Assembly (NCBI GenBank): GCA_002189035.1
Contig: NEEC01000008.1
Span: 1,302,001-1,366,000, forward strand
Length of the DNA stretch: 64,000 nt
From: Utricularia gibba
Lineage: Eukaryota; Streptophyta; Magnoliopsida; Lamiales; Lentibulariaceae
Direction of reading: 5' to 3'
Below the pieces are notes generated by a model. That model saw nothing but the letters and a program-made list of their open reading frames with translations, was not told where the DNA came from and made no database searches. Positions 12,001-23,234 of this stretch are shown piece after piece. Position 1 is the first letter of the stretch; each line of letters opens with the position of its first letter. The translations under genes were made by a program, and so were the position numbers.

Positions 12001-13667
12001 TTTTTGGATCCAATCGGAAATTTTCCCAATTTATATCATTCGTTTTCAAAGCCTTTTCCCACCCGGTAGGGTGTGTTTTTTTTTTTTTTTTTTCTTTTTC
12101 AATGGGTTGCCTACGCATACATAGTCTACGAACACAACTTCTCACGCAGTGCTGAATAAAATAACATAAATGGATAGGTCCATTTGGGAAAACCAATCGT
12201 GTTTCTTAATTATTCCATAAACCCTATTCCGTACTAGGCGATCCACCAACAATCAAGCAAACGAGCCCACCTGAACATGGTGCAAAACACATTTGTTTAG
12301 AGAGCATGAATGTTCAGATCCAGTTTCTGATCTTTTCTAGAATTTACCTGAAGCATGGATTTGGGGGTTTCTGGTTGCTGGTTTGGGTATATGCATACAT
12401 CACATTTTATGAGAACTGCGACAAGTCGACAAGCCATGACGATGGATGATCAAAATCGATGCTAATGACAAGATTAGAGTTTCAAATCAAGATGGGATCA
12501 ACACAAAAAAGATTCCTGCTTTTTTTTTCTAGCATAAAAGTCCTTCTTGTCGTATTTGATAATTAAAAAACAAATTTTATAAAAATGATTACAAAAATTT
12601 TTTTAGTTATTATTTTTTTAAGAAAAAAGGTGCTTTTTAAAATATATTTTAAAAAATCAATTTTCGAGAAACAGGATCAAGTAAAACATAGCATAAGTTA
12701 ATTTGTTTTTCAAAAACTGAAAAAAAAAACACATTGAAACTTAATAAATAAGACGACTGCATTGATAGCCACCTAAATAGTGATAATAATTTTATTTTAA
12801 TTACACTTCAATGCAACCCATTTTTCTGCCAATCCTACACCGGGGGGTCACAATTGGAGTGATTTGGATTGGATTGAAAGCCCTACGAGTCAGTTAAAAA
12901 TAATAATAATAAAAAAATCACCCCCGGATATTACTCTTACAGTTTACCCCATTTTTACGGTTGTCTTTTAACCCCAAGACATTCCCAAGCCATCATCTTT
13001 TTTCGCCCCCCTCGCCCGCTGCAGCAAAAAGAGTAGCAGAAAATTAAATACACTTCTTCTTTTGTAAATGTAATCCTTTTCTTTCCTCACCCACTCATTC
13101 CATCATCATAGTGTTGAAATCGGTGGGCGACGGCCCCCTTCTCTGGCTCTTCTTTTACAACATATGATGTAAAATTCTTACAGACGAACATGTCGATTGT
13201 CTTGTAGGAGCATGGAGGTATTTTTCAATGCTAAAGAAAATAAGTGTTGAAGATACCACCCCAAAATTTCTACTCGCGACTGGGTGCACTGCACTACTCG
13301 CTTCTCAAGCTTTACCGACCAGACCAGTCCCATCTGCACATCTAATTACTATTCTCTCACCACAGAAAAGCTATAGGTACATCTATTTGTATCTACCATC
13401 TTCTGCCCCCACTTCTTCTTTTCCTCTCCAGGCTCTTCTTTGCCTTCTTCATTACAGGTCTTTCTTGATTTGAGTTTTCTTCGGATTCTCGAAAGAAAGA
13501 AAAAAAAAAGGCTTTGAGTGCAGAGGAAGAACAAGATCGATACTTAGTATTATTTTATATATAAAAAATAGAGGAGTGGAGAGTTGTTATGCTTCGTTTG
13601 TCTGTATACTGAGTGTACTGCGGGGTATGATCTGTTTCTTCTATTCTATTCTATTCCATCAGCTGAA
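9089..13667. other. Long intergenic region, mostly AT-rich
   Basis: This is the space between SSL copy 2 and the start of the YABBY2-type gene, which point away from each other, so it holds both promoters. From about 9640 to 11160 and 12530 to 12830 it is very AT-rich. Short open frames here (9324-9638, 10241-10495, 11975-12196) match nothing I recognise. A long pyrimidine-rich stretch at about 13390-13460 and 13800-13860 is probably the YABBY 5' leader. Confidence 0.6.
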
Positions 13668-16056
13668 ATGTCTTCAGAAATGACCACAGAGCGCGTTTGT
13701 TATGTTTACTGCGGCTTCTGCAACACCATTCTCGCGGTATTTTTTACTATTTTTTTAATTGAATTCTTCCTGCCTTTTGAGTGCTGTTGCGTCTGAATTT
13801 TTTCGTGTGTCTACATAAACTGGGATCTTCTCCTTCTCTACTTCTTCCTCCACCTTCGTTGCTGTTCCTTTGTAAATACTGATAAAGAAAAAGGTATGCG
13901 GTGAGGAAATCTATGGCGCTTGTTAATACACATTTATAGAATGCTTGAAAAAACCCTCTTTTTGGAAGTTGTGAATTTTCTGAGGAAATAGATCTATGGT
14001 TTCCGATTTGATATTCATGGAAAAAGAGAGATCCTTGTATTGGTGGGGTGGAAAGATGAAGAACCCTAGTTTTTTTTCATAATTGTAACTGTTAGGGGAC
14101 AAATGGGCAAAATAAAGCCCTAATATTCTCAAAAACGCTTTCCGTAATCAATTGATATCTGATGCAGCTGTGGTCTTCGTATTCAGTACAAGAATGTATG
14201 CCTCCCTTCGCCCAAAATATTGTTGTCTGAAAAAACTGGAACTCAAAAACGCACCTTCCACTTTGTGTTGGTTTGTGGAGAAAAAGCTTTGATCTGTGGG
14301 CACGCACTTACACTGTTTCTTTCTGGTTTCTGCTTCTGTGGGCTATTGAGTTCTGTGCTGTTTCAATAGCCCTAACTGTCAATTCCTTTTTTATCGTTTT
14401 TCACAACACCCAGCTTTTCCCTTCTCCAAGATCCTTCTGCGATGAATGCCTCTGTGTGTTTTACCGTCTGTAAAAAGTAACTTATCATGCAGATAGATAG
14501 ATTAGAATATGATACACCGTTGATTGGTCATTCTTACGATGAATTCTGCTCAAGTCAAGTCATTTTCTTGCTCTCTTTCCTCTCAATTCTCACGCTAAAA
14601 GAAAGAAAAAAAAAGGGAGTGGGAGAATTGATCAGTAGTGCTGTTGTCAGAACAGTAGAAAATAAGAGCCACTCGTGAATAAAGATCTTATCTATGTTGT
14701 AATTTGTTAAAAAAATTTGGGGTTTAGGGTTTTCTTCCCTTTTTTTTAACTTTATCACCAGTTTTCAATGTGGCTTAAGATGCTAATGTTGAGCAGGTTA
14801 GTGTTCCATGGGGAGCATGTTCACAATTGTGACTGTAAGATGTGGGCACTGCGCTAATCTCCTTTCTGTCAACATGGGCGCTTCTCTTCAGCCCCTTCAT
14901 CATCTCCAAGAATTCCAAGTATGTTTTCGCCATGGATCCATCTCTTGACCTTCCATTTTCACACACACTAAAGCAAGATTGTAAGTTGCAGCTTTGATTT
15001 TACCCAAAGCATTCCATCTTCCAAATTCCATGTTTCTCTTCATCTTCTTCCATGTATTAAGTTGCTAACACATGATTTGTCGTATCTCCAAGCTCCTAAA
15101 GCAGCAATCCATGATGGAAGCTGCTGTAAGAGAAGGTGCTTCCTCCTCCAAGTTCAACCGGTTCGGCTCCTTCCACCCGAATCCTCCGAAGATGATGCCG
15201 CCTCCTATCCGTCGTAAGTATCATCACAGTGCGTTTAACTCTTTCTGAATCACACCCTTGTCAAAGGGAAATCAAGTGTAACACAAATGGGGAGCACCAA
15301 CTCATTAATGTTAATCTTGTTGTTTTTATGGCCTGTTTTTGACTGTGACACTGCGGTGGATAACCTCTCAGCTGCGAACACTAGCTGCACAGCTCTAGTA
15401 CCTTCTGTGCTTCCCAATCTCCCTTTATTCACAAGCCTTTAAGACACCCCAACCCCCTCTCCCTCACACAGGCCTTGCCCGAACACCTAGATTCCTAACA
15501 TAGGATTAACCCTGGTTTGTATTGTGTCGCAGCTCCAGAGAAAAGGCAACGTGTTCCCTCGGCGTACAACCGTTTCATAAGGTATGTCGTCACCTGTTTC
15601 TCACGTGCTGATGCAGTTCTAACACGACAGGGATTCCTTATTGCACAGGGAGGAGATTCAGAGGATCAAGGCAAACAATCCAGAGATCAGCCACCGTGAA
15701 GCTTTTAGCACAGCTGCCAAGAACGTAAGTATTTTAAATTATAATAAATAAATAAATGCTCCCCCACTTGTAGCCATTCAGACATGATGATCCATTTATG
15801 GGTAACTTGTCCAGGTTTATTTATGTCGAAATAGTTATCTACATTAAATTGCAATTAATACGATTACGAAATATGATTTTTTTATTATTTAGGAAAAAAG
15901 GACACGATCAATTTTTTAAATAATCTTGAATTGCTTGTATGATTTCACATGCAGTGGGCCCACTTCCCCCATACTCACTTTGGAGATGGCAACAAACAAG
16001 GCAAGGACCACCTCCCAGTTGCAGGAGAACCAACCAGCAACGCCTTTGGTTGCTAG
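13668..16056 (+). CDS. YAB2: YABBY transcription factor, YABBY2 type
   Basis: Six exons: 13668-13736, 14797-14918, 15093-15213, 15533-15581, 15649-15724 and 15955-16056 (TAG). Exons 1 and 2 carry the C2C2 zinc finger ([13 protein letters not shown], then [15 protein letters not shown]). Exons 3 to 6 hold a Ser/Pro linker and the helix-loop-helix YABBY domain ([46 protein letters not shown]). YABBY proteins are nuclear DNA-binding factors that set abaxial fate and drive blade growth in leaves and floral organs. The ERVCYVYC start and linker fit YAB2 better than YAB5, FIL or CRC. Exon 2 is one base short: the run GGGG at 14810-14813 has five Gs in the truncated copy at 4.8 kb, and with five the frame is open through all exons (179 residues). 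As given, the frame breaks after VSVPW, so either the base is missing from the assembly or the copy is damaged. Confidence 0.9.
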
Positions 16057-16335
16057 AGAATTCAAAAACCCTATCGAAATCTAATGTTTTTTTTTCTTAA
16101 TTTAAATAAATAAAGCTATGTAGACATTGTATCATTTATCTTCTTCTTCTATATCGAGTTATTATGTAGCTATCAATGGTGGCGTAATAGGGTTTTCGCT
16201 CTAAGAACATTGAATGCTGAAACTGTGTTTTTGGAGGTTGAATGTCAGGCGGGATGGAAGACCCCCATTTGGCGCAATCATCTGATGTTAGAACGTGGAG
16301 TCCGTTCTGAGGCTGCAGTTTCTGGACTAGAACGC

Positions 16336-16353
16336 GATTACGATTACGATTAC
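16336..16353. repeat. (GATTAC)3 hexanucleotide repeat
   Basis: Three exact tandem copies of GATTAC lie just downstream of the YABBY2-type gene. Confidence 0.85.
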
Positions 16354-16553
16354 AACCCTTCATGGGGTTGTTGAATGAGAGAGGAAGCAGACGAGGAACT
16401 TGAATTCGAAGCTCTTTTGTTTGGTTTTTTTTCAACTGCAAGAATGGTGACACACGAACCCATACATGTGTGTGTGTGAGAGGGAGAGATATGGGAATCA
16501 GTGCCGAAGAGGGGATGAGCAGCAGTCCCCCACATCTTCATTCATTCATTCCA

Positions 16554-16577
16554 TTCTTCTTCTTCTTCTTCTTCTTC
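16554..16577. repeat. (TTC)8 microsatellite followed by (TGC)n
   Basis: Eight exact TTC units run directly into three TGC units. Trinucleotide tracts like this are often length-variable. Confidence 0.9.
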
Positions 16578-16666
16578 TGCTGCTGCTGATGCTGATTTGT
16601 GGACTATGAGATCTTTCTAATTTGGTATTCCAAATTTCAAACTTGGGAGGCAGGAAACCACGAGGT

Positions 16667-16691
16667 TTGTGTTGTGTTGTGTTGTGTTGTG
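16667..16691. repeat. (TTGTG)5 pentanucleotide repeat
   Basis: Five exact tandem TTGTG units. Confidence 0.9.
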
Positions 16692-18367
16692 TGTATGTGT
16701 CTGGGCGCTGCCACCCACCATGTGTTCCGTAGTAAATGAGATGAATGATTGGGCAATGATATGGTCCTTCCTCGAAACCAGAGTGGGGGTCTCACCACTA
16801 CTAGTAACTGAGCTGAAAGTGAGATGTCACACACTCACACTAATGCCATCTCCTCTTTCCAACCACACACCTTCTAAGATAATTACACACACAAACACCG
16901 CAGAGGTATGCATCCCATATCAGAATCAGGATATACAATTGACTCTCAGGATAGGCATCCAACTAGGCTCACTCACTTACTGATTTCCTTATGTTAGAAT
17001 ACAAAATCCAACATCAGTAAATAAAATTGAATTAATTAAATATATAAGAAATTATAAATTATTAATAATCGATTGTAACTAATCTTTTATAATATAATAC
17101 ATATTTATTATATACTTGAACTTCAAGTATAGTTACACCATACATCTAATTCTAAATTTCAACAATTTACTCCTTTTTATGGTCACACCCTAAATCCATA
17201 CACGCAAACGCGGCCACCCTAGTGGCAGAATAGCCCACCCCCTCAATAGATTTTAGCACAGAGATGGGCAGATGCTCAAGCATTCACATGGCTGCTTGTC
17301 TGCAGCTGCTGAAATTCCTATTATTTTTTGGAATAAAAAACTAGGGCGGCCTGTTGAAGGTGTGGTCCTTGAAAGAATATTTTTGGGTGGCGTAATTAGG
17401 ATTTTCATGCTCATATCAAATTAATAATAATAATAATAGTAGTAGTACTAATAATATGTCCGCATAATTGCCGATAAAAAATATGCATAACTTTTTTAAA
17501 AAAAATTATGTCCACTCAATTATTAGATCTCGGATGTTTTTTTTGGTCAGAAATAAGTGATATGATAAAAGTTTTATTAACAGCATTATTGATCACGTAT
17601 TTATTAAATAAATTAATATAGAATATTGTCAGAATGTTCATATTTACATATTTTTTAAAGAAATATACAAAGTTACATAAAATACTGTCAATATTTTTAT
17701 TATTGACAAAACTGATGATTAGAGGGATAGTATTATTTTTTTATATCATATGATTCGTTAAATCCATCTAAAACATTGGTTTGCATTTCATAATGAATAA
17801 TATCTTGATAATTAATCCATAACTTTTATATATTAATTATCACCAAATTAACGATTAATATATCTTATTTAACATAAATTGATCTTTGATGTGAGGAAGG
17901 ACTTTTACGCCAGTCCATTGATGGGGCAATTCGTCTGACTGGCTCGAATCGTGAGGCAATCTTAAAGTCATTGGGCCACGTTATAGAAATGTATTTGGGC
18001 CTTTAGATCCTAGACTATTGGGCTGCGCCAATTATTTTTCTTTTTACTTTATCTTGTTCTATTTAAGTATTTTAGAATTTTCTTTAATGTAAATATATTT
18101 CAAATGAACTATAAAAAATTAGTATTCTCAATTCTATTGATTTTTAAATTAGTTTAAATAACTTACAATGAAAGTGCATAAATAAACATAATAGTTCATT
18201 TAGGGTTCATAGAAGAGAATATACGGATTTATTTTTATTTGGAATACAAAAATCCTTGGTCAAATTATAAAAAAAATCCAATTCTTCTTTAAGGTTACTT
18301 TTATCCTTTGTTGCATGATTTCAATGAACTTTTTTTTTATTCACATATAATTTAATCAACCAATCAA

Positions 18368-18386
18368 ATATATATATATATATATA
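18368..18386. repeat. (AT)n microsatellite
   Basis: Uninterrupted alternating AT for 19 bases within AT-rich intergenic DNA. Confidence 0.9.
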
Positions 18387-19177
18387 ATATTTAATTTCTT
18401 TACCAAAACCCTCCATATCAATCCAGAAAAACAGGTTCTTAGTGGATATTGTTATTGTTTTGACGGCATGCGGTGTATCAAATGCCTATCCCATGTCGAG
18501 AGATTCTGGATGTAATGAGACGCGGGCTCACAGCTTCCATACGAACGCTGCATCCAATTCCATCTTATCCCCATCTCTTTGGTTCCATTTCTTCCACAGC
18601 CATATCTTACGTCTGAAAAGACAATGCGACCGGCGTTGTAATAATAAACTTTGTGACACGTGGAGTGTGATAACTTGGGTTGAACTATGAGATCCTCACA
18701 ACTAAACAAGTTGTCCGCAAGTACAAATCTTGCAATGGATAAGACTAGCAATTTAAAATGATTTTAAATTTCATTTAATTTTTTAAAATAAAAAGGGAGG
18801 GTGGGGTATGGAAGAACCAATGAGTTTAGGGTCTAGTATCAATAAGGTTCAAAAAAGCTCTTACAAGGAGGACTATGGTAATGAATCAAACTAGAAAGTG
18901 TCATTTATAACTGTGGTTGAGTTAGATCCTTCCAACATTCCATATATCGTGCTTGTAAAAAGCTTTAAAATGATATGTTGTGCATATTATATACCATGTC
19001 ATAATTAGTCGTTAAAATCACTACAATTTTGGTAATTAAAGAATGTGAACTCTTTCTTTTTACTGCTTGTGAATTTATGTATGTTTTTCTTTTAGATAAG
19101 TTAGAGAATCTAAGACGAATGAGGTTAGTGTGTTGATTGTAATGGAATATGTGTGCCATTCTGATTTAGAATAAGGG

Positions 19178-19366
19178 TGTGTTTAGTCGATTGGATTATG
19201 AGAGTTTAATAGGAGTATATGCTTGTTTAATGGGATTATAAGAACTTGACATACGGGTTGTAAATTACATCACGTTCGATTCCTATGTTTAAATAAATCT
19301 AAATCTGAATAAATTAAATCTTTAATATGTTAATATGTTAAACCAAGCATACGTAAGTGTAATGGG
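19178..19366. mobile_element. Possible MITE-like element with degenerate inverted ends
   Basis: The segment opens with GTGTGTTTAGTCGATTGGAT and closes with ATATGTTAAACCAAGCATAC, whose reverse complement GTATGCTTGGTTTAACATAT partly matches both the opening and an inner TATGCTTGTTTAATGGGATT. Ends of the GTGTTTGGTT kind are common in plant MITEs. It has no coding capacity, and the borders are approximate. Confidence 0.35.
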
Positions 19367-20119
19367 TTGATCTTGGAATCCTGAAATCGCCCAAGTGGAA
19401 TTTAAGATAAACGGAATAAACGATAATATCCTTGAGAATATATTGAATTGGTATCCATTTCAAGGGAGACCATGTGTTGTTACACGTGGCAGAAAACGGT
19501 AGAAGCTGAACTGTCCTACGTTCGTATTAGTAGACGCTGACGATGAGGAGACGCGTTCAACCCAAACGTTGACACGTGGAGCAACCTCAGGTATTGAGTG
19601 GCGTGGCTGTGATTCGGACGAAAGGTAATTGGTGTCCTTGGTACGTATGCAGATTCCGACAAGTGGGTAAAATAAAGTAGTGATCCTGGTACTTGATATA
19701 ATTAAGGTAATTAAAAATAATAATCAATATACCTTTTAAACATAGTTATATATACTATATTCATTTTGATAGGCCTATTTTTTTAATATACATGTGATTT
19801 ATAAAACATTTGTATAACATATCACTACTCCCTCTTGGTTGCTCCTCATGTAAGATTATTATCTAATTTATGTACGAGCAGTGGTGGAACATAATCCAGA
19901 AGAGAGGGTGGCCAATATGTTAATTTTCTCTTAATTATTTTTTTAAAAAATATATTAGTCATTAAAAAATTAAATTTCACATTCATGCATGGTGTCCAGT
20001 ACTTTCACATGCAAAATGAGACGGAGAAAGCTACCACCAGCGGGCACTAAACCTCGTCGCTCTTTTCTTATCCCCTATGCTCCACACAAGCCAAAAGTTC
20101 GACTTCAATACTATATAAG

Positions 20120-20400
20120 GATGTTTGATAATTGGGTATAGAAGTTTTATACTCAAGTTTACAAATATACCATTATTTGATTAACTATTATATGTATATT
20201 AATCTTATATGATCATATCATTTACATGTCCATTTTTTTAAACATATGAGTGATATACATAAATTGAGGAGATAATATTCATACTACTCACATACCCATA
20301 ATTTTATTTTCATATATCAAACGTTATATATAATTAAATATATACATACCTAATTATACTATACTTGAATATACTTATACCTTACTATTAAACAATATCT
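20120..20400. mobile_element. MITE-like element, copy B
   Basis: The left end GATGTTTGATAATTGGGTAT continues AGAAG; the reverse complement of the right end reads AGATATTGTTTAATAGTAAG and continues GTATAAG. These are imperfect inverted repeats of about 24 bases. The whole element resembles copy A at 6521-6927 at both ends and in the middle, so this is a dispersed family. It is about 280 bases and non-coding. Confidence 0.5.
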
Positions 20401-21999
20401 TGCATTGTTAAGAACATGTTCTAAAGTGTGTTCGGGGTAACATGCTTGAATTTATCAGTGAGAATCATGAGAAATTGGATGCCCGGATTTCGAATCCTCA
20501 ACGCAATTCGATCTCCTCCGATCCAAACTTGAACTTGCGAGGATGGGAGGGATATGGCAAGTTTCAAAGACCGTGTGATTGGGGTTGTCGGGTGTGGTTG
20601 ATATGTTGTGTCATTAGGTAAAGCAGAATAAAAGCATCAACGGGGAAAGGAGTGGAGTGGTATGGGTTTGGAGGGGGACAAGGAGCACCACACCATGGAG
20701 GCACAATCTCCACCCGTTCAATCCGAATATTACTTTCATTAATCGTCTTTCTTGTTGCTTTCCATTAGAATAACCCCAACAATAGTGGGTTACATTGTGA
20801 CATGCACTACTTGCCCCCTTTTGCTATACCGTTCCACCACCATATTGGAGGGTATGGTATGATATAATCGATTCTTATAATTTATAGTATGATCAAAAAA
20901 ATCATCTTTCATAAACAAAATTTTTTTTATAGTTTGTATGTGCTTGCGAGAAGGTTAAACACGATAATTTATCAAACCAAAGTGTTAACGAAACTGGTTG
21001 CAAAACTAACATGGAGTGCAATTGAGAGCCCCTTAATCCATAAGTCATATAGACAATGAAATTAATATAATAATTGCATATATTTTATTGTGAGAGGAAG
21101 AAAATGGGTTCCTATGTAGTACATTATTTCACCATCATGACCTTTATGGTGCCAGCTTGACTCCTTTGCCTAAACAAAAAGCTAAATGGTGGTGGTGGTC
21201 CAAAATCCTTTATTATATAGTAAGCTCATGAAATTATTTTTTAAAAATTATATTGAACTAATTACTAATGATGTTGATTGTTATTAATCAAGTTTATGTG
21301 GCCATGTTCATGTCTCAATTTGTAATCATAAATAAATTCGAGGACGAATTTTATCATACACATGAAATTGCGAAAGTATGGCTTAAGAAATTAGTCAAGT
21401 AATGAGAAATTTATACAAGTTCATGAGACAAGCTTGAGGGCCTACCCATTAGAAGTGTTGAATTAAGTAAAATATTTATGTATCTTTTTTTCAAAATAAA
21501 AACTATGAATTAAAATAATTAGATATTCAAAATAGATAATATTATATAAGTAAAATAAAAATCATAAAAACTTCACGTATCTTTTATATTTTATAAATCA
21601 AAAAATATGTCTACCAAATAGATTTAGCTTATGTTTTGAGGAACAAACAAAACTAACAAAGACGACGTTAGTGATAATGACGATGTGGTAAGCGTCACCA
21701 CTGGCTTCTTACTTAGCGTTTGTAAGAATAAGAGGAGGAAAAAGAAAGTTTGGAGATAATGGAATCACTGTCAGAAATTCGAAAAAATATACCGTAAAGA
21801 ATGTGAGAGTTGAAGGCGAAAAGGTTTGGTTCCATAGTGGCGTAAGCAGCGGTGTCCCCTTCTCTGCCTCCATAAATACTCCTCCGACTTACAATTTGGA
21901 GGCAACAAGCAGAGCACGAATCCCTCTTCTTCTGCTACCTTTCCCAAGTTTGCTGAGTTGAAAGTTTGGAGATCTTGATTTAGTTGTAGAGAAGCAGAG

Positions 22000-23234
22000 A
22001 TGTCAGCGGTGAAAGCCCTGATCTCTTTTCCTCCTTTGGAGGAGACGGAGATGAAGGAAAAGCAAGGATAGTTGCTATTCTGGGAGAAGAGAAGAGAAGA
22101 AATGGAGCTTCAATCAGAAGAACTCTGTCTGCTGATATGTCGTCCAAGAGTTGGCTTCAGGGGAATGGATTTTTTTCCCTGGTGAAAAGGAATCCAAACT
22201 CATATGCATCTGATTCTTCTTCATCTTCTGAAAGTGAGGAAGAATGGGAGAGAAGCCCATCTGTGGAAGATGTGTGGAAGAATATTGTTCGGGTGGGAAA
22301 GCCAGACAAAACAGAGAACTGTAGCTCTATGGTTCTGATCAAACAGAAGAGTGAGAGCTCTGTGCTTCCTCCGCCGTATGCTCATCCAATGGTTAGAAGG
22401 TCAGCGATGTACATGAGTGAGAAGAGTCTCCAAATGTGCACCGAGCCGCTAGGATCCGAAACCGGCGCCGACTGTTGCTTATCCTGCTACTCGTGTTCAC
22501 GAGTTTTCAACGGAGATGGAAGTGATAGGGAACGGGTCGCCGGAGGAAAACAGCGTTCACATTTTGTTAACAAGAAATCCCCTGTTCCGCCGCCGCTGAC
22601 CTCTGCTGCCGGCGCAGATGGGACTACTCTGTGCATCCAATCTCGACGGGAAAATGGCCGATTGGTGATGGAGGCTGTGTCACAAGCTCCCAGAAACCGT
22701 TTTATAACACAGCGTCGGGATGGGCGGTTGGTTCTCACCCTGGCACGTCCTGTTCCGACGGCTTCGGCGGTAGAAGAGGATGACTACCAAAGAGATGATG
22801 GCTCTGTGGAGGAGAAAAAAGGTGCAACTTTTGTGGTGAGCGGGAATCTCAACACACTACCAAGTGGGATTCACAAGTTGGTTGTCAAAAGGCTGGTGAC
22901 CATTGGAAACGAGAATCCCAAGTTGGTGACGGAAGCAGACCACAAGAATCTGCCATCCCCGACCCGCATGGCGCCGCTGCTGATCCCTCAGCCGCCGTCG
23001 AGGTCGCCTTCCTTCAATGCCTACGAGTACTTCTGGAGGAGCAAAAGCGCCGCCCCAACAACTCTCAAACGATCCTTCAACAACATCAGCGCCGGAAAAT
23101 GGAACCAGAATCGGGAATCCGTGGCGAATAAAGGAAATAGGGAAGACTGTTTTCTGCCATATATGAAGAAGGGGTGCAGGGAGACAAGAACAACAATACT
23201 CTTCTGGGAATCAGATTGCATACCAACTTGGTGA
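22000..23234 (+). CDS. FANTASTIC FOUR-like (FAF-like) protein, frame broken by one base near the N-terminus
   Basis: The main frame (ATG at 22137 to TGA 23232-23234) contains the FAF domain: PVPPPLTSAAG, then RRENGRLVMEAVS and RNRFITQRRDGRLVL, with EYFWRS near the C-terminus and acidic Ser-rich stretches. FAF proteins are plant-only regulators of shoot meristem size that act through the WUSCHEL/CLAVATA circuit; FAF-like members are less studied. An upstream ATG at 22000 reads MSAVKALISFPPLEE and TEMKEKQG, then hits TAG. One frame over, the sequence continues IVAILGEEKRRNGASIRRTL and SADMSSKSW straight into the main frame. A single missing G in the GG pair at 22066-22067 would join them into one intronless protein of 411 residues. 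I therefore take 22000 as the likely true start, with 22137 as the start if no base is missing. Confidence 0.85.

Larger units (their letters stand above)
16057..21999. other. Long AT-rich intergenic region with repeats, no gene
   Basis: About 5.9 kb between the YABBY2-type gene and the FAF-like gene. The only long open frames (16136-16453 and 18452-18751 on the minus strand) have no recognisable domains and fall in 3' flank or repeat-like DNA. Two MITE-like elements and several simple repeats are listed separately. The FAF-like promoter is at the right end, with a TATA-like CATAAATA at 21871-21878. Confidence 0.6.

Noticed and set aside
18452-18751. 99-codon minus-strand open frame in the long spacer
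   Set aside because: No recognisable family and no supporting signals in AT-rich intergenic DNA.
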